From CAYMZZ01 sp046297935 (GTDB lineage: Bacteria > Bacteroidota > Bacteroidia > Chitinophagales > Chitinophagaceae), in contig JBKBHA010000003.1 in assembly GCA_046297935.1 (NCBI GenBank), positions 62,001 through 126,000 of the forward strand: a DNA stretch of 64,000 bases, read 5' to 3'. This document shows, one piece after another, positions 26,140-35,070 of the stretch. The notes beneath the pieces are model-generated. The model did no database searches, was not told the DNA's origin, and worked only from the letters and a program-made list of their open reading frames with translations. The number at the start of each line of letters is the position of its first letter. Within the stretch, counting starts at the first letter, position 1. The position numbers and the translations under genes were made by a program.

Positions 26140-27117
26140 TTAGGGCAGCAACACCCGGTCAATGAGGTGTACAACACCGTTGCGGGCCATAATGTTCGTG
26201 CTCACGATATTGGATGCATTGCCGCTATTGCCATTTCCGCGGATCGTTGGACCACCACCGGTTCCGTTTGTCAGATTAATGGTGGTGCTTCCGCCAGCCA
26301 GCATGGGCAGGGTCGTATTAGCCAGGTCGCTGGAGAAAGCGCGGCCAGACACCACGTGATACTGCAGCACTGCTACCAGTGTTCCAATAGGAATCTGATT
26401 GATATCAGTTAAACCAAGAGCGCCCAAGAGGTTGGTGAAGGCCTGGTTGGTTGGAGCAAACACAGTAAGTGTAGCTGAACCCAGCGTATTTGCCAGACCT
26501 GGTGCACCACCCGCTTCGCTATCTGCACGCAATACAGCTTTCACCAGCGAATCGAGACCGCCGGCTTCAGCTACATCAACAATAGTTTTATTACCGGGGG
26601 GCAACAACACACGGCCAATTTTGTGAATCACGCCATTATCGGCATCGATATCGGCGGTTGTTACGCGTACGCCGTTTACAAACACCCCATTACTGTTGCG
26701 GGTAACATATACTGAGTCACCGCTGGCAGTCACCACTTTAGCGTTGGGACCGGCAGGCACATCGGTGCTGCGGATTTCGGCGCCCAGTGCATGATACAGA
26801 ATAATGCCGCTGGCATCAGCCTGCGAAAGCGCGTTCACGGCTGCAGAGTTCAAACCAGATGCAGCAAAAGCGGCGTCGTCGGGAGCAAATACTGTGAAGG
26901 GTCCGGTGCCGCTGAGAGTAGCGGCAAGGTTGGCTTTCAGCACCGCCTGCTCCAGAAGACTAAAATTGGCATCGGCTACTACCAGATCGGTAATAGTGCT
27001 GGACGGAGCGGGAGGATCGTCATCGTCTTTATCGCAGCTCGACAACAACACCAGCATACCTGCACCCAACAGCATGGTGCGTGGAATAAAGAATTTTTGG
27101 AATCGCATAGTTGACAT
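26140..27117 (-). CDS. Lipoprotein with two FAS1 (fasciclin) domains
   Basis: 325 aa. The signal peptide ends in a lipobox (LVLLSSC, Cys about 28) followed by Asp-rich DKDDDD. Two FAS1 domains, about 40-175 and 180-325, each with the family H2 motif FTVFAPDDAAFA / LTVFAPTNQAFT and the closing NGVIHKIGRVLLP / NGVVHLIDRVLLP. Such proteins mediate adhesion at the cell surface or in matrix. The Asp-rich stretch after the Cys may act as a surface-export signal in Bacteroidota. Start ATG 27117; ATG 27108 is an alternative. Confidence 0.92.
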   Translation of the reverse strand: MSTMRFQKFFIPRTMLLGAGMLVLLSSCDKDDDDPPAPSSTITDLVVADANFSLLEQAVLKANLAATLSGTGPFTVFAPDDAAFAASGLNSAAVNALSQADASGIILYHALGAEIRSTDVPAGPNAKVVTASGDSVYVTRNSNGVFVNGVRVTTADIDADNGVIHKIGRVLLPPGNKTIVDVAEAGGLDSLVKAVLRADSEAGGAPGLANTLGSATLTVFAPTNQAFTNLLGALGLTDINQIPIGTLVAVLQYHVVSGRAFSSDLANTTLPMLAGGSTTINLTNGTGGGPTIRGNGNSGNASNIVSTNIMARNGVVHLIDRVLLP

Positions 27118-27240
27118 ATTTTGTTTAACCTTTACAACAGGATTCCGCCCTGCCTGTCATCAAACCGGGAGTGAATCGTCAGTAGAATGGAGTGAACCGT
27201 AGAATTGGCGGAGGGAAAACGTTTAAGGGAGAATGAGGAA

Positions 27241-27343
27241 ACCTGCCTGCCGGCAGGCAGGTGTGCAAATGTGCAAATGTGGAAATGTGCAAATGGAAAA
27301 TTTGTACCTTCCTTGAGTAGTCATTTGCACATTTGCACATTTA
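27241..27343. repeat. Palindrome plus inverted ATGTGCAA word array
   Basis: A perfect 22-bp palindrome (27241-27262, core CCTGCCTGCCGGCAGGCAGG) leads into ATGTGCAA-type words (27263-27297), a 25-nt spacer, and the complementary words CATTTGCACATTTGCACATT (27322-27343). The element ends 12 nt before the GTG start of the oxidoreductase gene. Confidence 0.88.
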
Positions 27344-27355
27344 AATCCTTTCTTC

Positions 27356-28678
27356 GTGTCAACTCGCCGCAAGTTCATCACCCAATCAGCTATGGCGCTA
27401 GCCGGCGCCGCTCTTTTGCCAACGATCAGCTCAGCCAGTAGCCGGCGGGCATTGGCAGCTTCTGATCGTATTCGTCTGGCCTCCATCGGTATTAAGGGTA
27501 TGGGCTGGGCCAACACACAGGCCGCCCTGCAGGTGCCAGGCGTAGAACTGGTTGCCGTATGTGATATCGACCAGTCGGTTTTGACGGATCGACTGGCCGA
27601 TTTCAGTAAAAATGGGGGTAATGCAACTAAATTGCTGCAGACCGGCGACTACCGCCGATTGCTCGACAATAAAGACATCGACGTAATCATGATCGGCACA
27701 CCGGACCACTGGCATGCTTTGCAAATGATGCATGCCGTTGATGCGGGCAAGCATGTGTACGTAGAAAAACCGGCGGGCAATAGTATTGGGGAATGTGCAG
27801 CAATGGTTGCCGCGCAAAAACAAAGTGGCAAACTGGTGCAGGTAGGTCAATGGCAACGTAGCCAGCAACATTTTCGAGATGCAATTGATTTCGTACATAG
27901 TGGTCAGTTGGGAATGATCCGCACGGTCAAAGTTTGGTGTTATCAGGGCTGGATGCGGCCCCAGCCCGTAGTTCCCGATTCGGCGCCACCTCCCGGCATT
28001 GACTACAAAACATGGTTGGGACCTGCGCCCCTACGGCCATTCAATGCCAGCAGATTCCATTTCAATTTCCGCTGGTTCTGGGACTACGCGGGTGGTCTGA
28101 TGACCGACTGGGGCGTGCACCTGCTCGACTACGCGCTGCTCGGCATGAAAGCTACTACTCCCAACAGCATCGCTGCATTGGGCGGACCATTTGCGTATCC
28201 CGAACTTTCACAGGAAACCCCAGATACACTTACTACACTTTACGAGTTCGACGGATTTAACCTCGTCTGGGACTCAGCCATGGGGATCGATAACGGATCT
28301 TATGGTCGCGACCATGGCATCGCTTTTATTGGCAACAATGGCACCCTGGTACTTCATCGCGGCGGCTGGGAAGTGTTGGAAGAACGACAGAGCAAACAAA
28401 AAGTCAGCATGGCATTTCAAAAGAGTAGGGACAACGGACTGGTGAATCACTGGAACAACTTCATTGAATCCATTCGCCAGAATAAGCCGGAAAATCTTCA
28501 TTGCCCCATCGCAGATGCTGCTCATGTAGCCAACGTAGCACAAATGGGAAATATCGCTTACCGCAGTGGTAAAAAACTAAGCTGGGATGCAAAACGCAAT
28601 CAATTTTTAGATCGAAAGGTGCAGCAAAAATATTTTGTGAAGGAATATCATAATGGGTATAGGTTGGGGAGGGGGTAG
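27356..28678 (+). CDS. Gfo/Idh/MocA family oxidoreductase with Tat-like signal
   Basis: 440 aa. N-terminus MSTRRKFITQSAMALAGAAL carries a twin-arginine-type export signal (RRKF), so the enzyme likely works outside the cytoplasm, as many Bacteroidota members do. Rossmann fold from about 40 (IRLASIGIKGMGWANTQAAL, VAVCDIDQ), catalytic-type EKPAGNS, and the C-terminal Gfo/Idh domain (FRWFWDYAGGLMTDWGVHLL). Substrate unknown, probably a sugar derivative. Start is GTG 27356, since no ATG is available. The final residues (GYRLGRG) run into a G-rich repeat array. Confidence 0.9.
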   Translation: MSTRRKFITQSAMALAGAALLPTISSASSRRALAASDRIRLASIGIKGMGWANTQAALQVPGVELVAVCDIDQSVLTDRLADFSKNGGNATKLLQTGDYRRLLDNKDIDVIMIGTPDHWHALQMMHAVDAGKHVYVEKPAGNSIGECAAMVAAQKQSGKLVQVGQWQRSQQHFRDAIDFVHSGQLGMIRTVKVWCYQGWMRPQPVVPDSAPPPGIDYKTWLGPAPLRPFNASRFHFNFRWFWDYAGGLMTDWGVHLLDYALLGMKATTPNSIAALGGPFAYPELSQETPDTLTTLYEFDGFNLVWDSAMGIDNGSYGRDHGIAFIGNNGTLVLHRGGWEVLEERQSKQKVSMAFQKSRDNGLVNHWNNFIESIRQNKPENLHCPIADAAHVANVAQMGNIAYRSGKKLSWDAKRNQFLDRKVQQKYFVKEYHNGYRLGRG

Positions 28679-28686
28679 TGCGGAGG

Positions 28687-28823
28687 GGCAGTGGGAAGTG
28701 GGGAGTGGGGAGTGGAGAGTGGGGAGTGGGGAGTGGGGAGTGGGGAGTGGGGAGTGGGGAGTGGGGAGTGGAGAGTGGAGAGTGGGGAGTGGGGAGTGGA
28801 GAGTGGGGAGTGGAGAGTGGAGA
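28687..28823. repeat. 7-nt period array of GGGGAGT/GGAGAGT words
   Basis: About 19 tandem 7-nt units, mostly TGGGGAG with interspersed TGGAGAG variants, strongly strand-asymmetric (purine-only on plus). It begins just after the oxidoreductase stop and ends 10 nt before the cysS terminator. No inverted partner is present here, unlike the other arrays. Purine-rich tracts like this can form G-quadruplex or triplex structures; that is inference. Confidence 0.92.
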
Positions 28824-28833
28824 GGATACTTAA

Positions 28834-28869
28834 TTAGCAAAAAAGCGCCGTATGGCGCTTTTTTGCTAA
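28834..28869. terminator. Bidirectional Rho-independent terminator
   Basis: A perfect 16-bp stem (TTAGCAAAAAAGCGCC at 28834-28849 with its complement at 28854-28869), loop GTAT, with an A-run and T-run inside the stem so it can work in both directions. It overlaps the cysS stop codon (28866-28868) and separates cysS from the convergent oxidoreductase gene. Confidence 0.9.
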
Positions 28870-30362
28870 TCGATCGAATAACTCATACTGCCATCCTTCT
28901 CGTCTTTCAAAGTGATGCCAATGGCAGCAAGCTGATTGCGGATCTTATCGGAAGTCATAAAGTCTTTGCGCGAACGGGCCTCTTTCCTGATTTCCATTAG
29001 TAAACCCATTACATCCCTCAACCGGTTGTTGTCGGCCTCAGTAACTGATCGCAGACCCAGTATCTGTTCTACGTAAGTGTTAAGTTTCGACTTCACTAAC
29101 CCAATTGTGCCGGAACTAAGAGCCGTGGCAGGCAAACTGCCATCTTTAATAGAGTTGATAACAGGCACCATCTCAAAAATGTTAGCCAGCACTTTCGCAG
29201 TATTGAAATCATCGTTCATGAAATCATCCAGTTCAGACAACAACTGTTGAACCTTTTGGTCCAAATCGGGCTGCCCCGGTGCGCTGGCACCCATATCTGC
29301 CGACCAGTTTTGGGTATGTCCGTAGGCATCCCACAGGCGCTTCAATCCCTTTTCGGCTGCCTGTAGCGCCTCATTGCTGAAGTCGAGCGTGCTGCGATAC
29401 TGGGTCTGCAACACAAAAAACCGGATCACCATGGGATGATAGGCCTTTTCCAACACCGGGTTGTTGCCACTGAACATTTCGGTAAGAGTAATATAGTTGT
29501 TGTAGCTCTTACCCATTTTCTTACCGTTGATGGTAATCATGTTATTGTGCATCCAGTACCGAACCGGCGCTACATGATTGCAAATGGTACTTTGAGCTAT
29601 CTCACTTTCATGATGCGGAAACATCAGGTCCATACCTCCGCCATGGATGTCGAACTGAGCACCCAGATATTTAGTCGCCATTGCCGAGCACTCAATATGC
29701 CAGCCGGGAAAACCAACTCCCCAGGGACTTTGCCAACGCATTATATGTTCCGGCGATGCATTTTTCCAAAGTGCAAAATCTGCGCGATCTCTTTTTTCGT
29801 CCTGACCGTCGAGCTCACGGGTAGTTTCCAATAGCTCGTCAATAACCCTTCCACTCAATTTGCCATAGTCGTGAGTGGCTGCATATTTCTTTACATCGAA
29901 ATAAACAGAACCATTTTTTTCATAGGCATAGCCGGCTTTGATGATCTCCTGTATCATGCCGATCTGCTCTACAATATGTCCGGTGGCAGTTGGTTCAATG
30001 GATGGAGGTATCGTATTGAACTGATCCATGGCCCAGTGAAACAGGTTGGTATACTTTTGCACCAGTTCCATGGGCTCCAGCTTTTCGAGCACTGCTTTTT
30101 TCGAAATCTTATCTTCCGCCTCACGACCCTCCTCCTCAAAATGCCCGGCATCGGTAATGTTGCGCACATACCGAACCTTGTATCCCAGATGTCTCAGGTA
30201 TCGAAGCACCACGTCGAACGTAATGTAAGGACGCGAATGCCCCAGATGACTTTCACCACTCACAGTAGGTCCGCATACATACATGCCCACATGTCCCGGA
30301 GTCAACGGGGTAAATACTTCTTTTTGCCTGCTATAAGAATTAAAAATCTTCAGTTCGCTCAT
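28866..30362 (-). CDS. cysS: Cysteinyl-tRNA synthetase
   Basis: 498 aa class I synthetase charging tRNA-Cys. Zinc-site Cys in MYVCGPTVSG, HIGH-type motif HLGHSRPY, zinc-binding GWHIECSAMATKYLG with following HHESE, and KMSKS-type KKMGKSYNNYITL. The C-terminal DALR-like region and anticodon-binding tail (RKEARSRKDFMTSDKIRNQL) are complete. Start ATG 30362. Length is standard. The terminator overlaps its stop. Confidence 0.98.
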   Translation of the reverse strand: MSELKIFNSYSRQKEVFTPLTPGHVGMYVCGPTVSGESHLGHSRPYITFDVVLRYLRHLGYKVRYVRNITDAGHFEEEGREAEDKISKKAVLEKLEPMELVQKYTNLFHWAMDQFNTIPPSIEPTATGHIVEQIGMIQEIIKAGYAYEKNGSVYFDVKKYAATHDYGKLSGRVIDELLETTRELDGQDEKRDRADFALWKNASPEHIMRWQSPWGVGFPGWHIECSAMATKYLGAQFDIHGGGMDLMFPHHESEIAQSTICNHVAPVRYWMHNNMITINGKKMGKSYNNYITLTEMFSGNNPVLEKAYHPMVIRFFVLQTQYRSTLDFSNEALQAAEKGLKRLWDAYGHTQNWSADMGASAPGQPDLDQKVQQLLSELDDFMNDDFNTAKVLANIFEMVPVINSIKDGSLPATALSSGTIGLVKSKLNTYVEQILGLRSVTEADNNRLRDVMGLLMEIRKEARSRKDFMTSDKIRNQLAAIGITLKDEKDGSMSYSID

Positions 30363-30449
30363 AAATATTCGAGGTTAATTCGGGCGCCACAAATGTACCA
30401 TTTGAAAACGGGAGAACAAGAGTCCTTAGAAAGGCTAATGCCAAGTTTT

Positions 30450-31574
30450 TCATAAATCGCGAGCGAGCCGCATATCTGCCACCAGCATATAATGATCTGA
30501 ATAATCGCGTACAATCCTTTTGAACTGGCGGATGTCAAAAGCGTCGTCGGCCAGAATATAATCAATTCGCAAAGTGGGTGAAAGTGCATTAAACGTACGA
30601 CCAATTCCAAACCCCTTCTTTAAAAATGCGTCCTGCATATCAGCCTTTACCTGGTAATAGGCGTAGGAATTGGGAACATCGTTCAGGTCGGCACAAAAAA
30701 TGACCGGGTATGGACTATCATTCAGCACCTGGTTGATGATATCGACCTGTATTTTCCGGTTCGAAAACCCCGTTCTCAATTTTGAAAAAATGGTTTTCGA
30801 ATTTCCGACCAACCCATCTTCTCCCGATTTGATCTCTTCAATCCGCTGATAATCGCCTTTTTTAAACTGTACCGACTGCAGGTGCGTGGTATAAACCCGA
30901 ATAGTATCATCATTTACCTTGATGTCAGCATGCATCAATGCTTCCGGCAATGAGGGACGAGGAAACCGAATCAGTCCACTGTCGATAATGGGATATCGGG
31001 AAAAAATAACGCTACCGGTGAAATGGTTGTCGCCGTCAACATCATGCGAAAAATAATAGTAGGGATAATTATAATTTTTGCTGATATAAGTCAGATTGGG
31101 GTACCAGTCGTAGGCAAGCGAATGAAAAAATTCCTGCATGCAAATCACGTCGGCATTCTGTGCTTCAATCTGCTCCATCATTCGCAGTCTGGTACGGCTG
31201 CCCTTGTTGTGATTTCTCCTCATTTCAATAAACCTGGCAACGTTCCAGGTAGCGATTCGCAAATCGCCTTTCTTTTTATGTTCAGTAAATCCGGAACCGG
31301 GATGAAACGCAAAAAAGACACTGATGCTTTTAAAACCCAGCAAAAGTGCAATGGCCGATATCAGCGCATAGCGCTTTCGCAAAATCAGCCAGCCAACCAA
31401 AAAGCACAGATTACCCAGAAAAAGAAAAGGGAAGATGAGACCAAGAAAAGCGAGAAACCACCAGCGCTGCGGATCGAGATTTGGAGCCAGGGCCGCCAAA
31501 AGGAAAAACAGGACCCACACGATGTTGCAGATCAGAAAAAACCTTCGGGTGAAAATGCGAAACCGGCTGGCCAT
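30450..31574 (-). CDS. Endonuclease/exonuclease/phosphatase (EEP) family membrane protein
   Basis: 374 aa. Three membrane helices in residues 10-95 are followed by an EEP domain (about 105-374): RIATWNVARF, MQEFF (metal-binding Glu), DTIRVYTTHLQS, FCADLNDVPNSYAYY and the closing DYSDHYMLVADMRL (catalytic His). This membrane-anchored EEP architecture is common in Bacteroidota and is often next to rhomboid genes, as here. It may cleave nucleic acid or phospholipid headgroups; substrate unknown. Confidence 0.9.
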   Translation of the reverse strand: MASRFRIFTRRFFLICNIVWVLFFLLAALAPNLDPQRWWFLAFLGLIFPFLFLGNLCFLVGWLILRKRYALISAIALLLGFKSISVFFAFHPGSGFTEHKKKGDLRIATWNVARFIEMRRNHNKGSRTRLRMMEQIEAQNADVICMQEFFHSLAYDWYPNLTYISKNYNYPYYYFSHDVDGDNHFTGSVIFSRYPIIDSGLIRFPRPSLPEALMHADIKVNDDTIRVYTTHLQSVQFKKGDYQRIEEIKSGEDGLVGNSKTIFSKLRTGFSNRKIQVDIINQVLNDSPYPVIFCADLNDVPNSYAYYQVKADMQDAFLKKGFGIGRTFNALSPTLRIDYILADDAFDIRQFKRIVRDYSDHYMLVADMRLARDL

Positions 31575-31636
31575 ACCAGGCGAATTTCCGTAATTATTGA
31601 ACGTATAAACGCGGCCAGCGGCAAAAATTTGTGAAA

Positions 31637-32569
31637 TCAGCTTTCACGCGAAGCGCGCTTTAGCAAGTCCTTCTCCTCGTCCGAAAGCGATTCGAAGCCT
31701 TTCTGATTGATTTTATCCAGGATTTCGTCGACCCGCTTCTCGGTCAAATTGGGAGTGCGCTGATAGGGGTCTTTGTTTGCTTTATAAAAAAGTTCCTTCT
31801 TGATTTCGCGACCGCGGGCTGGTTTCTCTGGATTGAAGAGGTTGACACACCAGTCGAAAAAGCGGTTGATCCAACCACCCGCATCATAGCCGCGGCGATA
31901 TGCCAAAATAAACAGGAATCCGGCCAGCCCCCCTGCCAGGTGTGCGATATGTCCGCCAGTATTACCCGTGGGTAAAGTAGCCAGATCAATGATCAGATAA
32001 ACAGTTGTAATTATCCAGATAGGGATACCTCCATTGAGCATGGTGAACATGCGATAACCGGGTGACAGCACGGTAACGGCAACCGCCACAGCCATTACCC
32101 CGGCAGAAGCTCCCAGGGCAGTACTTATTTCAAGAAGCGGCCGTAATCCTGGCAAAAGGTTTTGGGCCAGCAAATAGGCTAAAGCGCCCATCAAGCCACC
32201 ATATAGATAAATGGGAATGATTTTACGGTTCCCTGTCAGCTGATGCAAAATGAAGCCAAAAACCCAAAGCCAGAGCATGTTGCCAAGCACATGCCACACG
32301 TCGATGTGTACAAACATGTGCGTAATGACCGTCCAGGGTTTTGACGCCAGCCTACCCAGATCGGCAGGAAGACTGAACCAGCTTACCACACGGTCGTTAA
32401 ACTGTTCTGCAGCCACGGCACTTGGTGAATAATTGAGCGCATATACCGCCCTGATAAAAATCATGATCACAAACACCACCACATTGATGGCTATCAAAAG
32501 GATCAGATTGTTACGTTCCTGTGCAAAAGAAACCCTGTTATTGCTATAATCGCGGTCTTGAAAACCCAT
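31637..32569 (-). CDS. Rhomboid family intramembrane serine protease
   Basis: 310 aa with six or seven membrane helices. Catalytic Ser in LGASAGVMAVAV and catalytic His in GHIAHLAGGLAGF; the HN pair of loop 1 region appears as MFVHIDVWHVLGNMLWLWVF. A cytoplasmic C-terminal tail of about 90 residues carries NRFFDWCVNLFNPEKPARG and ends DEEKDLLKRASRES. It is one of two adjacent rhomboids and lies 63 nt after the neighbouring EEP gene end. Substrate unknown. Confidence 0.94.
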   Translation of the reverse strand: MGFQDRDYSNNRVSFAQERNNLILLIAINVVVFVIMIFIRAVYALNYSPSAVAAEQFNDRVVSWFSLPADLGRLASKPWTVITHMFVHIDVWHVLGNMLWLWVFGFILHQLTGNRKIIPIYLYGGLMGALAYLLAQNLLPGLRPLLEISTALGASAGVMAVAVAVTVLSPGYRMFTMLNGGIPIWIITTVYLIIDLATLPTGNTGGHIAHLAGGLAGFLFILAYRRGYDAGGWINRFFDWCVNLFNPEKPARGREIKKELFYKANKDPYQRTPNLTEKRVDEILDKINQKGFESLSDEEKDLLKRASRES

Positions 32570-32668
32570 ATCTCGCTCTGTTTCGCGGTTAAATTTAAGT
32601 CAAGCTTGTTAATTGAAAAAGCACAAAACTCTTAAAACCAATTGACCGTTGGCCTCGCGTTGGCCGTA

Positions 32669-33394
32669 TCAGTAAAACGTTTTTTTATTGGTTTTGTTCC
32701 AGATCAATACGATGATAAATCCGGTGAGTGCGCCACCCAGATGGGCAAAATGAGCAATACCTGAATCACTCGTCGGGTTAAAGCCGCCAAACAGGTCCAT
32801 GGCTACCAGTCCCAATGCTACCCATTTGGCTTTTATGGGAAATGGGAAAAACAGCAGGAAAAACTCGGTGTTGGGAAAAAGATAGGCAAATCCGATCACC
32901 ACCCCCATCACTGCGCCGGACGCGCCAAGTGCCGAACGGAGAAATTTTGCCTGAACCATCAGCTGTTCGTACAGCGCTTCATTACCCGTCAGCCGGGCGA
33001 TGGTCAATTCACGAATCAATTGTGGATCATATTGCAGATGTTGTACCAGCAGGTGAACAGCCGCCGCTCCTACTCCACAAGCCAGGTAAAAAAACAGGAA
33101 TCGCTTCGGTCCCCAGTAATTCTCAAGCGTGCGGCCAAACATCCAAAGCGTAAACATGTTAAAAATAATATGCATAGGGAACCCAGGCGGCTGAATAGCA
33201 TGGGCAAACATGTGAGTAGCAATTTGGTAGGGTTCGAACCAGGGCGAGTCGATCGGATATAGCGCAATCCTGTTGGTAAGCTGGTAGCTATCCTGAAAAA
33301 CCATCTGAGCCACCCAAACCAACAGATTAATGATGATAAGATTCTTTATGATCGGCGGAAAAGGACTCGGCCGCGTGAACCTGAATTCAGTCAT
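32669..33394 (-). CDS. Rhomboid family intramembrane serine protease
   Basis: 241 aa. Starts at ATG 33394 (MTEFRFTRPSPFPPIIKN); the longer frame to 33445 adds 17 residues without similarity. Catalytic Ser in LGASGAVMGVVIGFAYLFP, catalytic His in GIAHFAHLGGALTGF, and the loop motif MFAHAIQPPGFPMHIIFNMF. Compact, with only a short tail. Together with the following rhomboid and EEP gene it forms a minus-strand cluster typical of this group. Confidence 0.94.
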   Translation of the reverse strand: MTEFRFTRPSPFPPIIKNLIIINLLVWVAQMVFQDSYQLTNRIALYPIDSPWFEPYQIATHMFAHAIQPPGFPMHIIFNMFTLWMFGRTLENYWGPKRFLFFYLACGVGAAAVHLLVQHLQYDPQLIRELTIARLTGNEALYEQLMVQAKFLRSALGASGAVMGVVIGFAYLFPNTEFFLLFFPFPIKAKWVALGLVAMDLFGGFNPTSDSGIAHFAHLGGALTGFIIVLIWNKTNKKTFY

Positions 33395-33507
33395 TTTGCA
33401 AAAATAGGCATTCATGCTGACTGCTTCGGACGATAGCAGTAGCAAACAGATATCAAAAGTTCAGCGACTGACAAATGAAAATTGAGGTACCGGGTCGATC
33501 TGGACAA

Positions 33508-34920
33508 TCATCCTGCTTTCAATTCAAGAGCTGCTACATTTTCTATATGCAATGTGTGCGGAAACATGTCCACGGGTTGCACCACTGTTACTTCATACTT
33601 TTCGCTCAACCATTGCAGATCGCGGGCCTGAGTGGCAGGATTGCAGCTCACATATACCACGCGTTGAGCCTCCATGTCCAGTATTTTTCTCACCAGTTTC
33701 TCGTGCATACCTGCCCTTGGAGGATCTGTGATAATTACGTCAGGGCGACCATTCACGGCAAAGAAGTCGTCGTTGCAGACATCAATCACATCGCCAGCGA
33801 AAAATGCAGTGTTGGTAAGACTGTTCAGGCTGGCATTTTCCCTGGCGTCGTCTATTGCAGCGGAAACCAGTTCCACTCCCACAATCTTCGCGGCCTGGCG
33901 GCTGCAAAAAATACCAATGCTGCCCGTGCCACAATACAAATCGTACAACACTTCGCTGCCAGTTAGTGCGGCCATTTCCCTGGTAACCTGATATAGCCTG
34001 GTTGCCTGCGCGGTATTGGTTTGAAAAAACGACAAAGGACCGATTTTGAAGGAAAAATCTTCGAGCCGCTCTACCACATAACCCTTGCCCTTCCAGACAA
34101 CAGGCTTTAAATCGTACAAGCTATCGTTGTGCTTGGTATTGACCGTGTACAATAAAGTAGTAAGGTCGGGAAAGTTCTTTTCAATAAAGCTCATCAGGTG
34201 TTCGATCTTATCCTGATCATATTCGCCCACCACCATATTGGCCATTCTTTCGCCGGTATCACAAAACCGCAACTGAAGAGTACGCAAAAATCCCTGATGC
34301 TGACGTATGTCATAAAAAGCAACATGATGGTCTCTTCCCCATTGGCAAATGGCCTTCCGAAGTTCGTTGGTTGGTTCTTCCTGCAGGTGACATTGATCGA
34401 TGTTCACCACTTTGTCGAATAGTCCGCGGGCATGAAAGCCGGCCACATCCTGTTGGCCGGTAATAGTTTCATCGCCCAGCTCCTCCCGGCGCAAATAGCG
34501 CTTATTACCAAAAGTGTATTCTATCTTATTTCGGTAGTAACGAGTTTTTTCCGCGCCCATAATTGGCCGGATATCGGGCATTTGCAGCTTTCCGATCCTT
34601 TGCAGGTTATCGCGCACCTGCTTCTCTTTATACTTCAACTGAAGGTCATAGGGCAACATCTGCCACTGGCAACCTCCACAAATGCCAAAATGGTCGCAAA
34701 AAGGCTCCACCCGCTGATCGGAGAAACCATGAAATCGGATGGCACGGCCCTCCGCCCAATCCTTTTTACTACGGCCCAGTTGCACATCCACCCGGTCGCC
34801 AGGTACAGCCCCTTCAATAAAGATCACTTTTCCATCTACCCGGGCCAGCGATTTTCCTTCGGCAGCATAGTCTTCTACCAGCACCTGGGGCAAAACGATA
34901 TTTTTCTTTTTTCTGCTCAC
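33508..34920 (-). CDS. rlmD: 23S rRNA (uracil-1939-C5)-methyltransferase RlmD
   Basis: 470 aa. N-terminal TRAM domain (DYAAEGKSLARVDGKVIFIE, GAVPGDRVDV), an iron-sulfur Cys cluster (CDHFGICGGCQWQ), SAM-binding YDLYCGTGSIGIFCSRQA, and the catalytic region ITDPPRAGMHEKL with nucleophile Cys in VYVSCNPATQARDL. Together these identify the RumA/RlmD group; specificity for U1939 over other uracils is by family. Start ATG or equivalent at 34920; the next gene diverges. Confidence 0.92.
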   Translation of the reverse strand: MSRKKKNIVLPQVLVEDYAAEGKSLARVDGKVIFIEGAVPGDRVDVQLGRSKKDWAEGRAIRFHGFSDQRVEPFCDHFGICGGCQWQMLPYDLQLKYKEKQVRDNLQRIGKLQMPDIRPIMGAEKTRYYRNKIEYTFGNKRYLRREELGDETITGQQDVAGFHARGLFDKVVNIDQCHLQEEPTNELRKAICQWGRDHHVAFYDIRQHQGFLRTLQLRFCDTGERMANMVVGEYDQDKIEHLMSFIEKNFPDLTTLLYTVNTKHNDSLYDLKPVVWKGKGYVVERLEDFSFKIGPLSFFQTNTAQATRLYQVTREMAALTGSEVLYDLYCGTGSIGIFCSRQAAKIVGVELVSAAIDDARENASLNSLTNTAFFAGDVIDVCNDDFFAVNGRPDVIITDPPRAGMHEKLVRKILDMEAQRVVYVSCNPATQARDLQWLSEKYEVTVVQPVDMFPHTLHIENVAALELKAG

Positions 34921-35053
34921 GGCGCAAAACTAACGGGTTTTGCTCAACGGCAACCGCAGATGATCAACCAGCGAGCCAACCTAAACGACTTTCTCACCGT
35001 CCAATTCTCCAATTACCACTTCCCACTCCCCATGGGCCAACCGCCATTTTTGT

Positions 35054-35061
35054 TATTTTTG
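35054..35061 (+). promoter_or_regulatory. -7 box TATTTTTG nine bases before an ATG
   Basis: TATTTTTG matches TAnnTTTG and ends 9 nt before the redoxin ATG at 35071, so the transcript would have almost no leader. No clear -33 element was identified. Confidence 0.4.
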
Positions 35062-35070
35062 AATTTCGCT

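Noticed and set aside
28687..28823. Regular array, considered as CRISPR
   Set aside because: The period is 7 nt with no unique spacers, so it is a simple tandem array.
33230..33245. GGTTCGAACC, like a tRNA T-loop
   Set aside because: It lies inside the conserved rhomboid coding region, and no acceptor or anticodon arms can be drawn around it.
34432..35070. Long N-terminal extension of the redoxin reading frame
   Set aside because: It runs antisense through rlmD; a signal peptide starts at ATG 35071.
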